Of a stretch of 36,488 nucleotides of DNA, positions 13,306 to 21,276 are shown in pieces; the first letter of the stretch is position 1, and each line of letters starts with the position of its first letter. The position numbers and the translations under genes are program-made. The stretch is from CBDUVZ01 sp965370805 (GTDB taxonomy: Bacteria > Hydrothermota > Tepidihabitantia > Tepidihabitantales > Tepidihabitantaceae). The notes under the pieces are model-generated. The model worked only from the letters and a program-made list of their open reading frames with translations. It made no database searches and was not told the DNA's origin. The DNA is taken from assembly GCA_965370805.1 (NCBI GenBank), contig CBDUVZ010000013.1, positions 1 to 36,488 of the forward strand. The letters run 5' to 3'.

Positions 13306-16223
13306 GCAGGTCGCCCCTCCACAATCCGAATCTCCTTCTCCGTCAACCCATACAACTCATACACCAACTCGTCTATCTTCCGGTCGGTGGCTTTGATGCG
13401 GCGCTCGATGGCGGTCTTTGATTCGCCCTTGGCCTTGGGCAGCTTCTTGTGCAGGTCCAGCATCCGCTCGACCAAGCCTACGATAGCCCTGCGGGGGGCC
13501 TTGTCGATTCCCGTCGAGTCAGACGGCACACTGATGGGAAGCCGCTTGACACGGAAGGTCTTGACCTGTGCGAAACCACGACCTTCTTCCTGTGCGAGGT
13601 GCCGGTACAGATATAACAGCAGCGACGAATTCAGTATGCCCAGTAGGTATCTGTACCACATTGACGCATCATGGTCTTCCCTGAGCACTACCGAGTGCAC
13701 AGTCTTGTCGACGTATTCCCCCGCGGTGTCGATGGTCGCGATGATGCGGTCTGCGGTTTGCCTGTAGATAACCTTCTCCCGAAGCAGGAACCCGGGGCTG
13801 AATCTAAACGTGTCCACTTCGGGGTCCAGCCGTTTCGCGTAGTCGTGTCGCAGCCAGTGTGAGGGACTGAGCATTCTGTATCTGTTGATGTCGCGTCCCT
13901 TCAGAAAGGGAGAGTCGGCGGGATGCAGTCGCTTACCCTCATAGAGCACTCGGTCCGCAATCGACCCACCCCTCTTCTTGCCCCGTCCTCGAGTCCAGTA
14001 GTTGAACCCGACGTCCTTGACCCACGCCAAGTCGCCGAGGGGCCTCCCTTCCTCCAGAAGGCGGGCCACCAGCCTTCCGGCCGGCACCCACCGTAGGCTG
14101 CTAAGTTCCGACCGGGGGACACGGGTGACTTCGAGTCCGTCGGGGAAGGCACCGAGGTCGGAGACTTTGGCGAGCCGGCTTGCAGCGGGCGCACGAGTTG
14201 GGGCCGACCCGAGCCGACGCAGAAACAGAAGGGCGGTGAATACGTATGGGCCAGAGAAGACTCTGTTTGTGCCGAAATCAACAATCTCGGTCAGAGCTGT
14301 TTGCTGGAGGATGTATTGCTTGAGGGCATCGAAGTAGGGGCCCAAGAGGAAGGTATTCGGGACAATGAAGCCAAACAACCCACGCGTGGCCAAGAGAGAT
14401 ATGCTTCGCTGTGTGAATGCGACGTATGCGTCGTTGTTGCGCCCGAAGGTTGGGTAGTGGCGCTCAAGAAACTCCTTGAGCACGGGGTCGAAGACGATGC
14501 CATAAGGCGGATTGCCGATGACCACGTCGAAGCCGCCTGCCTGAGCGTGTCCGCTCGCAGGCAGGCCGCGTTTCATGATGTCGGGGAATTCGTGGTCCCA
14601 ATCAAAGGCGTTGATGCGGATGCGCTGTTCTTCGTCGTCGAATAGCCCCTGCTGTTCGCCCTGCCAGAAGTCCGAGCCGATGAGGCTGTTGCCGCACTTG
14701 ATGTTGGCGGCGAGGTCGGGCAGCGCCCGCTCGTGGAACATTTTCTGCTGGAGGCTGATGGTCTGGTCGCTCTCGCCTTCGAGCACCTTGAGCAGCAGGC
14801 TGAGTTTGGTGACATCGACCGCCTGGCCGTCGATGTCCACCCCGTAGATGTTGTTCAGGAGGATGCGCTTCTTTTCCTGCGTCGTCAGCCGCCACTCGCC
14901 GCCCGGCCCTTCGTACAGTTCCTTGCGGTGTTTGGCCGCGCCTTGCTTGACGTACCGGTCCCGGTGCCAGTCGAGCAGGTACTGAAACGCGCCGAGCAGG
15001 AACGAGCCCGAGCCGCAGGCCGGGTCAAGGATGCGGAGCCTGGCCGCGGTCTTGGGCGTCCTCTTCTCCAGCAGCTTGCCGACCGTGTTCTTGACGATGT
15101 AGTCAACGATGTAGGTCGGCGTGTAGTAGACCCCGCCCGCTTTGCGGACTTCGGGCTTCTCCTCGACCTTGGCCCGGTGCCCGGCCGTGAGCCGGATGAC
15201 CTTGCCCAGGAACTGCTCGTAGACCTGGCCGAGGATGTCGGCCGGGAACACGCTGAACTCGTACGGGCTGGGGTAGTAGAGCTGGCCGATGATGGTTTTG
15301 AGCACCGGGTCGTCGAGCTTGAGGTGCGGCGTCAGGTCGTCCGGTTCCTCGCGCCCGCGCTCGGCGGTGAAGTGGAACAGCCCGGAGTTGTAGCGGTCGT
15401 CGGCCTTGCGGAAGAGCTCGAACAGCCGGGGGTAGATGCACGTGCCGTTGGTGAGCGCCTGCAGGCTGCCGGCCGGTTCGATGCCCCGGTCCTCGCAGAT
15501 GCGCAGGAAGATAAGCCGGTCGATGGTGCGCTGGACCGCGTGGTTGAGCTGGCGGTTGGTCAGGCGCGGGTTGCGCAGGGCGATGTGGCGCGCGAGCACG
15601 TCACGCCAGCGTTCGATGTCCTTCAGGAACTCGGCGTCAACCGGCGTCGTGCCGCGCTTCTTCCCGCTCTCGGCGAAGCGGTCAAACGCGCCCTGTTTGA
15701 TGGCCTCGGGCGAGAAGGTCCCGACCAGCTCTTCCCAGGTCTGCTCGTACTCGTGGAACGGGATGAGCCGCAGGCGGGCGCTGCCCGCCTTGTCACTCTC
15801 GCTGGGCCGGAGGCGCGTGTCGTAGACGCTGAACTCCTCGAAGTCGGTGAGAATGGAGAGCGGCAACCTGGCGGTCCAGGCGTAGCGCCGGAGCTGGAAC
15901 GCGGGCGCGGGGTCGCGGGCGATATCGCGCACCGGGGCTTTGGCCTCGACGAAGAACTTGCGCACCCCGCCGACGCGGAAGCAGTAGTCCGGGGCCTTGG
16001 TCGTGCCGCCGACCTTGATGGCGTCTTCGTGGACGACTTCGCGGTAGCGCTGGTCGTAGCCCTTGCGGTTGGCGACGTCCCAGCCGAGGGCATCGAAGAA
16101 CGGGTCGAGGAAGTCGCGGCGGAGCTGGGTCTCGTTGTAGGCCGAGGTGTGGTAGGACGCGAGGTTGCGGTCGAAGGTCTCGACCAGGCGGAGGATGGTA
16201 TCCGGCGCTTTGTCCTTGCGCAT
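13302..16223 (-). CDS. Type IIG restriction-modification enzyme (Eco57I-like)
   Basis: A 973-residue single-chain enzyme. The N-terminal PD-(D/E)xK nuclease shows PDY (78-80) and FVEAK (E93, K95). A helical connector follows. The adenine methyltransferase domain has motif I LDPACGSGSFLLGAF (D400) and catalytic NPPYG (571-575). A C-terminal specificity region contains PFLKGRDINRYR. It should methylate and cut DNA at an asymmetric site. The start is ATG 16223, chosen because the promoter (16232-16259) overlaps any longer start. Its stop overlaps the DUF5677 gene as GTGA. All key catalytic residues are present, so it looks active. Confidence 0.93.
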   Translation of the reverse strand: MRKDKAPDTILRLVETFDRNLASYHTSAYNETQLRRDFLDPFFDALGWDVANRKGYDQRYREVVHEDAIKVGGTTKAPDYCFRVGGVRKFFVEAKAPVRDIARDPAPAFQLRRYAWTARLPLSILTDFEEFSVYDTRLRPSESDKAGSARLRLIPFHEYEQTWEELVGTFSPEAIKQGAFDRFAESGKKRGTTPVDAEFLKDIERWRDVLARHIALRNPRLTNRQLNHAVQRTIDRLIFLRICEDRGIEPAGSLQALTNGTCIYPRLFELFRKADDRYNSGLFHFTAERGREEPDDLTPHLKLDDPVLKTIIGQLYYPSPYEFSVFPADILGQVYEQFLGKVIRLTAGHRAKVEEKPEVRKAGGVYYTPTYIVDYIVKNTVGKLLEKRTPKTAARLRILDPACGSGSFLLGAFQYLLDWHRDRYVKQGAAKHRKELYEGPGGEWRLTTQEKKRILLNNIYGVDIDGQAVDVTKLSLLLKVLEGESDQTISLQQKMFHERALPDLAANIKCGNSLIGSDFWQGEQQGLFDDEEQRIRINAFDWDHEFPDIMKRGLPASGHAQAGGFDVVIGNPPYGIVFDPVLKEFLERHYPTFGRNNDAYVAFTQRSISLLATRGLFGFIVPNTFLLGPYFDALKQYILQQTALTEIVDFGTNRVFSGPYVFTALLFLRRLGSAPTRAPAASRLAKVSDLGAFPDGLEVTRVPRSELSSLRWVPAGRLVARLLEEGRPLGDLAWVKDVGFNYWTRGRGKKRGGSIADRVLYEGKRLHPADSPFLKGRDINRYRMLSPSHWLRHDYAKRLDPEVDTFRFSPGFLLREKVIYRQTADRIIATIDTAGEYVDKTVHSVVLREDHDASMWYRYLLGILNSSLLLYLYRHLAQEEGRGFAQVKTFRVKRLPISVPSDSTGIDKAPRRAIVGLVERMLDLHKKLPKAKGESKTAIERRIKATDRKIDELVYELYGLTEKEIRIVEGRPA

Positions 16224-16231
16224 CGCCTGCC

Positions 16232-16259
16232 AGCATATTGGCCGGGCAGTGTAAGTCAA
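16232..16259 (-). promoter_or_regulatory. Promoter of Type IIG gene
   Basis: On the minus strand, -35 TTGACT (16259-16254), a 16-base spacer and -10 TATGCT (16237-16232). The ATG at 16223 begins eight bases after the -10, so the transcript would be leaderless or nearly so. It decides the start over the ATG at 16259. Confidence 0.7.
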
Positions 16260-16379
16260 GACGCGCAGTGGCTCTCCTCAGATGTCCTGACCATGTCAGG
16301 CTCACGGCTGCCCACGGGTCGATGGCGTGGAACTGACGAGATTCATCCAATCGGCTGCGTCTTCGCCGAAGCGACCGGG

Positions 16380-16660
16380 AGCGTTTCTGCGAGGATGGCG
16401 CGGGCCGCGCCTTGGCGGATAACCAGGAAGGCATCCCTGAGGGCGACTTGGCAGACGACTCAGCAAACGCCCCGGGAGGCGCTTCGGGAAACGCCCCGGA
16501 CAGCACCTCTCCGGATGACCGGTGAAGCGGCTTGAGGGATGACGGGTGAGATGAACCGGGAGACAAACCGGAAGGCGACCGGGGAAATGCTCCGGATGAC
16601 AACCCTGAGAACGGCCGGGGAAGCGAACTGGTGAACGACGAAGAGAACGGCGGTCAAGAT
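16380..16660. repeat. Degenerate purine-rich tract (GATGACCGGGAA-like)
   Basis: On the plus strand, words such as gatgaccggtgaag, gatgaaccgggag and gcgaccggggaaatg recur at a period of roughly 15 bases, none identical. It resembles the tract at 600-1000 in word content. Frames crossing it are low-complexity and are not called. It fills most of the 16260-16769 spacer, in which no gene is supported. Confidence 0.5.
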
Positions 16661-16769
16661 AGCCTCCCTCACGACCCCTGGGTATCGGTTTCAGACCCGC
16701 TGCTCCATGGCTAAGTGCTGCAAATACAGCGTATTCAAGGGCTTTGCGCCACGGTCGGAAGAAAGGGGG

Positions 16770-16798
16770 TTGCAGAAGCCCGAGGTATGCGGTATTGT
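16770..16798 (+). promoter_or_regulatory. Promoter of XRE-type gene
   Basis: -35 TTGCAG (16770-16775), a 17-base spacer and -10 TATTGT (16793-16798). It predicts a transcript starting near 16805 with a short leader, which argues against translation from the upstream starts at 16715 or 16787. Confidence 0.6.
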
Positions 16799-16822
16799 AT
16801 ACAGGAGAAGACTGACACGACT

Positions 16823-17857
16823 GTGAAATCGACCACTGGCAGGCTCTCGTTTACCCCGGAGATGGGTAGACGGCTGCGGGAGTTGCGTCGGGCTGCAGGC
16901 CTGAGCCAGACGGAACTGGCGGTTCGAATCGGCCTGGAGAGGAAGTCGGGCAAGACGGTAGTCTCACGCCTGGAACTGGGCAGGCTGAAGCAGCCGTCGC
17001 TGGGTCTTGTGGCCGACTTCCTGAAGGCAAGCGGCGCGTCGTTCGATGCGATTGCCGGGCACCTTGGTGTCAAGCCGGCGCAGCAGGCCGAGGAGAAGAA
17101 ACCCGAACCCCGCCCGCGGCGCAGACCCGATGCCGACCTGACCCTGGAACAGAAACTGACCGCGGTCAAGCGCAAAGCGCAGCAGTTGTACGTGCGCCGG
17201 ATGGTCGAAGAAATGCTGCATGAACTGGTGACCGACGATGCGGCACCGGCCGGGTTCGAGCAGAAGAGACTGCTGGCCGCATACGGACGCCGGGTGTTCG
17301 CTTCGCTCGAACGGAACCACGAAGCACGGGAGCGGATGCGCAGCAGGCTGCTGGAAGCCAAAGGCATCAGCGCCGGGGATGCGGACATGGTCGAGCGCGC
17401 AATGAAGCAGACCTTCAAACGCATGCTGGAGTCCGGAGACTTCGAGCGGCAGCCGCCGGTGGACGCGCTGGCGGTGGTTGAAGGACGGAACCACCTGGTT
17501 CAGGTGCCGCGGGTCGAGCAACGGCTGGTGGAGCGGACCAGGATGGAGCTGACGTCCTACGGGCGGGCGCGCTACCGGGTCATCAACGCGGTCACCCAGG
17601 AATACCGCAAGCTGCTGATGGACGCCGGGATGGAAGAGAAAGAAGTGGGCCGGTACTACACGCTGGTGAGCGAGGCGTGTGCCACCGCTTCGGAGAACGA
17701 ACCCGGCAGCGAAGGCCGGGAGCGCAAACGGCAGGAGATGATCGACCGGGCCAGGAGCAAGGAGCGGGTCGCGCACCTGGTGGACTACGCATTTCGCCGA
17801 TGGGACGAACTGGCCGACAAGGCAACTGGCCGACCGGGCAACTGGCCGACCGGGTAA
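16823..17857 (+). CDS. XRE-type HTH protein with long helical C-terminal region
   Basis: A 344-residue protein from GTG 16823. A Cro/C1-type HTH covers about residues 10-70 (MGRRLRELRRAAGLSQTELA, then TVVSRLELGRLKQPSLGLVA). A Lys/Arg/Pro linker follows. The remaining 230 residues are charged helices (LEQKLTAVKRKAQQLYVRRM; VERAMKQTFKRMLESGDFER) that match no family I recognise. The start is uncertain: the frame is open from 16715, but the promoter implies a start after about 16805. The C-terminus ATGRPGNWPTG is encoded by a 16-bp tandem repeat. The next gene starts 10 bases after the stop. It may be a regulator of, or partner for, that gene. Confidence 0.8.
   Translation: MKSTTGRLSFTPEMGRRLRELRRAAGLSQTELAVRIGLERKSGKTVVSRLELGRLKQPSLGLVADFLKASGASFDAIAGHLGVKPAQQAEEKKPEPRPRRRPDADLTLEQKLTAVKRKAQQLYVRRMVEEMLHELVTDDAAPAGFEQKRLLAAYGRRVFASLERNHEARERMRSRLLEAKGISAGDADMVERAMKQTFKRMLESGDFERQPPVDALAVVEGRNHLVQVPRVEQRLVERTRMELTSYGRARYRVINAVTQEYRKLLMDAGMEEKEVGRYYTLVSEACATASENEPGSEGRERKRQEMIDRARSKERVAHLVDYAFRRWDELADKATGRPGNWPTG
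17822..17853. repeat. 16-bp tandem repeat at the 3' end of the HTH gene
   Basis: Two identical units GCAACTGGCCGACCGG (17822-17837, 17838-17853), with a diverged third copy just upstream (GAACTGGCCGACAAG, 17807-17821). The unit is not a multiple of three, so copy-number change would shift the frame of the last residues and move the stop relative to the next gene. Confidence 0.8.
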
Positions 17858-17866
17858 AGGACAAAC

Positions 17867-18586
17867 GTGAAGGAACTGAAGCTCAGTCCTGAACTGGACC
17901 AACGGCTGGTGCGGATTGAGGAGAAAGAACTGGGCACGAGCCTGTTCGGGTACGGACACCAAACGGCAGCAAAGGAACTGGACCCGCTGTTCCTCCAGGT
18001 GCTCAACGACGCCGGCCTCCAACGCGGACCGTACTGCCAGGGCAAGACATTCGGACGTGAGCTTGTCCGGCTGTTCCGGACCATGAGCGGCAAGAAACTG
18101 GCCGACGGGCTGCGTGATGCGCTGCGCAAGTGGGATGCGTACGGGCTCAGGTTCTCGCTCCTGCAGGAGATGGTGCTTGCCGGACTGTACGAGTATCCGG
18201 CCGGCAAACCGCCGGCAGAACCGCTCTCCCGGAAGCCGAAAAAGAAACGGCGCGGCACCTACGAACAGGCGCTCAGGGAAGGGCGGGCCGAACTGAAAGC
18301 CACGAACACGCCCGCAGAGCAGGCGACGAAGCACCGGGCGGCATCCGAAATCAGCCGGCTCATCTCAGCACGGGTGCGCGAAGTGCTTCAGAGGCACAGC
18401 ACACCGATGACCGAATTCGTGCGCTACAACGCATTCGCATACAAAATCGGCAGCCTGGCGCGAAAGTACGGGAAGGAAACCCTGCGCATGACAGTGCTGG
18501 ACAGAGTGGACCAATACGAAGCCAAAGGCCTCAACCGCAAAGTCCTGCTCGACCTCTGCCGCGAAACAGCCCACGTGGACCTCTAG
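17867..18586 (+). CDS. Unknown helical basic protein, partner of HTH gene
   Basis: A 239-residue soluble protein from GTG 17867 with AAAGGA upstream. It is rich in Lys, Arg and Glu. Segments such as TFGRELVRLFRTMSGKKLAD and KKKRRGTYEQALREGRAELK suggest nucleic-acid or protein-protein contacts. No domain is recognised and no membrane segment or signal peptide is seen. It starts 10 bases after the HTH gene and is surely co-transcribed. It could be the second member of a two-gene module (for example a toxin-antitoxin-like or phage-control pair), but no catalytic motif supports a specific function. Confidence 0.78.
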   Translation: MKELKLSPELDQRLVRIEEKELGTSLFGYGHQTAAKELDPLFLQVLNDAGLQRGPYCQGKTFGRELVRLFRTMSGKKLADGLRDALRKWDAYGLRFSLLQEMVLAGLYEYPAGKPPAEPLSRKPKKKRRGTYEQALREGRAELKATNTPAEQATKHRAASEISRLISARVREVLQRHSTPMTEFVRYNAFAYKIGSLARKYGKETLRMTVLDRVDQYEAKGLNRKVLLDLCRETAHVDL

Positions 18587-19062
18587 CCACCCTGTCATTC
18601 TGCTCCGCATTCTCGCAGGTGCCATCGGATGGCTCAAGTATTCCGGGTTCTTCATCGCTTGAAGCAAGCGCAACGCAGGTGCTGTCGCACTTGTTTGGGA
18701 TTCTACATCACCTGCAACTACGCCACTTAGAAAAACCGCCACTGCGACAACCAATAGTGTCGCAGCTACGGCCCAAGATAACCTATTGATACTACGGGCG
18801 TTACCCCCCCCTCTTGGAACACTTCTTGCATGTCTGTTTGGTAGTCTAAGACGAATATCTTGGACCAAAACGGAGGACTTCGGTGACGCACTCAGAATCG
18901 TACCATCCGACCGGACAGCGTCAGGCTGACGGAGACCTTCCGTCTATTCTCATTACTCCAGTCTCCACAAATACACGGCATCGGGCGCATAAGTAGGCGG
19001 GTGCCGAAGACTGAACTATGGAATCGCAATGAGAGCGGAATTACGGCATCCTGAGAACTTGG
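18587..19062. other. Gene-poor spacer with possible membrane-peptide remnant
   Basis: No gene is supported here with confidence. The GC content is lower than around it. On the minus strand, a frame open from a TTG at 18868 to 18365 contains a clear hydrophobic stretch (SWAVAATLLVVAVAVFLSGV). It then runs antisense through the end of the preceding gene, has no ribosome binding site, and contains an eight-base C/G run (18805-18812). It may be a decayed small membrane protein or a chance frame. Confidence 0.4.
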
Positions 19063-19091
19063 TTGCGCCGGAGGAATCACACTGGTATAAT
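19063..19091 (+). promoter_or_regulatory. Promoter of secreted propeller gene
   Basis: -35 TTGCGC (19063-19068), a 17-base spacer and a perfect -10 TATAAT (19086-19091) preceded by TGG (extended -10). It gives a leader of about 120 bases that includes the large hairpin at 19119-19157. Confidence 0.7.
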
Positions 19092-19118
19092 CAATCAGGA
19101 GAAGTAATCGCCGGCAGG

Positions 19119-19157
19119 CCTTGGCCTCCGGGACCAAAGGCAGCCCGGAGGCCAAGG
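19119..19157 (+). promoter_or_regulatory. 14-bp perfect hairpin in 5' leader
   Basis: CCTTGGCCTCCGGG (19119-19132) pairs perfectly with CCCGGAGGCCAAGG (19144-19157) around an 11-base loop. It lies about 25 bases after the predicted transcription start and 62 bases before the start codon. It could stabilise the 5' end or act as an attenuator; no T-run follows. Confidence 0.6.
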
Positions 19158-19218
19158 GAGCCGAAGTTAGTCAGAGTTGAAGTGCTGCGATTTGGAGATA
19201 AACATGAGGAGGAATGTC

Positions 19219-21228
19219 ATGTACAAGACTGCAGTCAAAGTAGCACTGGTGTTCTTGGGCCTGGCCGTGGGGACCTCTTTCGCCTATGTCACCATTTCTG
19301 ATGAGTGTTGGGCGGATGCCACCTATCCCAATCAGGGGCGGCATATCGTTCGGGACCCTACAAACGGCACGCTCCACGTTTGTTGGGGATATGGTGGGGA
19401 GCTCATGTACTCGTACTCAACCGATGTAGGTGATAACTGGTCATCGCCCGAGATTGTCTACACTGGCGGTGAAGTAATTCTCTACCCGTGTGTAGCGGTC
19501 GACAAGAATCATCGGCCGTGGATATTCGGCACGTACACCTACACCAACATGTCCGGTTTTCGTTTCGGATGGCTATGGGGTTTCAGGCGCAACGGACCCA
19601 ACGACTGGGAGGAAGTAGTCAGGGAATGCTGGGATTGGCATTCCATCGGTCCTGCTTCGGTAGTTGTCAGCAATGGTAGTTCTCCCGACGATGTGGAACC
19701 AGGTGGAGTTGGTCCCGGGCCTGGAATTCCTGACGCGCCAATGGCGTACGTCGTAGTCCCCTACCAGCAATACGACATCAGCAATCCTACCGGCCAGCAT
19801 TGGCTTTGGTTCTATGCCATTGACGAGCAGGGGATTCGCTATCAGTGTGAGATAGACTACATCAATGCTTCGGCACAACCCGACCACATGAGGGCTTCTA
19901 TCGACTACCTGCCGGGCGACGACATCCACGTGGTCTACCAGAAGGGCTTGCCCAGGATGTATCACCAGACCGCCTGCGCGCCGGGTGGTCCGGGCTACTT
20001 CAGGCACGGTGGAACCCTGGCGTGGACAGATCCTGTGAGAATCTCTAACGAGTTCAGCGAGCCGGCTTCACTTCCTTCTCTCAATGCGGATGGCGACAGG
20101 CTGACTGCGTGCTGGCAGGGACCCGGCTACCTCGGCGACCAGGAAGCATGGAAGGCTCAACGCAACCTCTGGTTGCCCTGGTGGGACCCACCGGCAATAC
20201 TGAGCACGGATGACGAGTTCAAGGCCGATTACCCGTCCGCAGCCTCACGGCTTGTTGCTTCCTACCAGGAAGCCACTGAGCTACAGTCCCCTTGGAACGA
20301 GGAAGTGATAGTAGACTGTTGGGGGCCGTGGAATGCCAGCCGGACTCCTGATCATCGTTCACGGTATCCGCATACTTACGCCGTGACAACAGCTCCGCCC
20401 GACCCTCTGGTGATTCACACCTATACAGTGTGGACCGAGAATACCAGCCAGGGATCCGACGAAGTAGTCTTTCAGTATCGCAAGCTTATTCCCATGGATG
20501 GCGGTCCTGGCGATCGTCCGTGCTACCTGACCGTCAATACCGGTGAACCCGAGCCTTCGGTCTACTGCCTGGAACGGACTGGGTACCGGGTGCACAGGAA
20601 TCACTCGGTGGACTATGGTAATGAGAGACTCAGGTATCGGCTGCCCTACCTCAATCCTCAGTGTGAGTATGTGCTCGAAGTAGATGCCTATCACGAACAG
20701 CCAGGCCCGGTTGCTTACGAGTTCTGGGCAGATGGTATCTCCATGCGCAGGGTTCTGGTCGAACCGAGCGTTCTCAAGACTGTCTATCTCAGACTTCCCG
20801 GGGAGACCTATGCCAGAGACTTCGTTGCAGAGATCGAGGTTCGCAGTCCAACTCTTGACCCTGTGGCCCTGGCAGACGGATTCAAGGCTTACCAGACCCT
20901 TGGTGGCCGAGGACGAGGAGGCGGGCAGAGTCTGCCGAAGCAGTTGCCCGAGACCCGGCCGCCTGTCAGTTGTCGGCCCAATCCGGTTGTTGACCGGGTC
21001 TCAATCCGTTATACTTTACCGAAGTCTGCTATGATCAGAATCTGGATAAGCGATGTCTCAGGAAGGAAAGTGCGCGAACTCCTCAACTACTGTGAGGATG
21101 CTGGCGAGCATTCGACAACCTGGGATTGCAAAGATAGCAGCGGCATGAGTATCCCTAACGGCATTTACTTCCTCAACCTTCGAACTGGGCAACATACGGT
21201 AACAAGGCAGTTGGTCGTAACAAGGTAG
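19219..21228 (+). CDS. Secreted sialidase-like propeller protein with sorting tail
   Basis: A 669-residue protein. A signal peptide is present (MYKTAVKVALVFLGLAVGTS, cleaved near FAYV). The body resembles a BNR/sialidase-type beta-propeller (repeats of the type LHVCWGYGGELMYSYSTDVG and DRLTACWQGPGYLG). No sialidase catalytic triad can be assigned. The C-terminal 90 residues are a FlgD/Por-type tail: CRPNPVVDRVSIRYTL, then ISDVSGRKVRELL and IPNGIYFLNLRTG. Such tails direct export or surface attachment. The start is ATG 19219, because AGGAGG lies six bases upstream; the frame is open earlier. A strong terminator hairpin follows. Confidence 0.85.
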   Translation: MYKTAVKVALVFLGLAVGTSFAYVTISDECWADATYPNQGRHIVRDPTNGTLHVCWGYGGELMYSYSTDVGDNWSSPEIVYTGGEVILYPCVAVDKNHRPWIFGTYTYTNMSGFRFGWLWGFRRNGPNDWEEVVRECWDWHSIGPASVVVSNGSSPDDVEPGGVGPGPGIPDAPMAYVVVPYQQYDISNPTGQHWLWFYAIDEQGIRYQCEIDYINASAQPDHMRASIDYLPGDDIHVVYQKGLPRMYHQTACAPGGPGYFRHGGTLAWTDPVRISNEFSEPASLPSLNADGDRLTACWQGPGYLGDQEAWKAQRNLWLPWWDPPAILSTDDEFKADYPSAASRLVASYQEATELQSPWNEEVIVDCWGPWNASRTPDHRSRYPHTYAVTTAPPDPLVIHTYTVWTENTSQGSDEVVFQYRKLIPMDGGPGDRPCYLTVNTGEPEPSVYCLERTGYRVHRNHSVDYGNERLRYRLPYLNPQCEYVLEVDAYHEQPGPVAYEFWADGISMRRVLVEPSVLKTVYLRLPGETYARDFVAEIEVRSPTLDPVALADGFKAYQTLGGRGRGGGQSLPKQLPETRPPVSCRPNPVVDRVSIRYTLPKSAMIRIWISDVSGRKVRELLNYCEDAGEHSTTWDCKDSSGMSIPNGIYFLNLRTGQHTVTRQLVVTR

Positions 21229-21236
21229 GATGAATT

Positions 21237-21263
21237 GCGGGGAAGGGATTTTCCCTTCCCCGC
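21237..21263 (+). terminator. 12-bp hairpin between secreted genes
   Basis: GCGGGGAAGGGA (21237-21248) pairs perfectly with TCCCTTCCCCGC (21252-21263) around a TTT loop. It follows the stop at 21228 and precedes the next ATG at 21277 by 13 bases. Only GACTGTTTGG follows, so termination would be partial at best, or the hairpin could mask the next gene's start region. Confidence 0.7.
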
Positions 21264-21276
21264 GACTGTTTGGATT

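Noticed and set aside
14733..16535. 600-codon open frame on the plus strand
   Set aside because: It is fully antisense to the Type IIG gene, which has clear catalytic motifs. GC-rich codon bias in the real gene keeps the opposite frame open.
16964..18334. 456-codon minus-strand frame
   Set aside because: Antisense to the HTH gene and its partner, which have a promoter, spacing and ribosome binding sites.
18365..18868. 167-codon minus-strand membrane protein
   Set aside because: It has a convincing hydrophobic segment, but runs 220 bases antisense through the preceding gene, starts at TTG and lacks a ribosome binding site; kept only as a note on the spacer.
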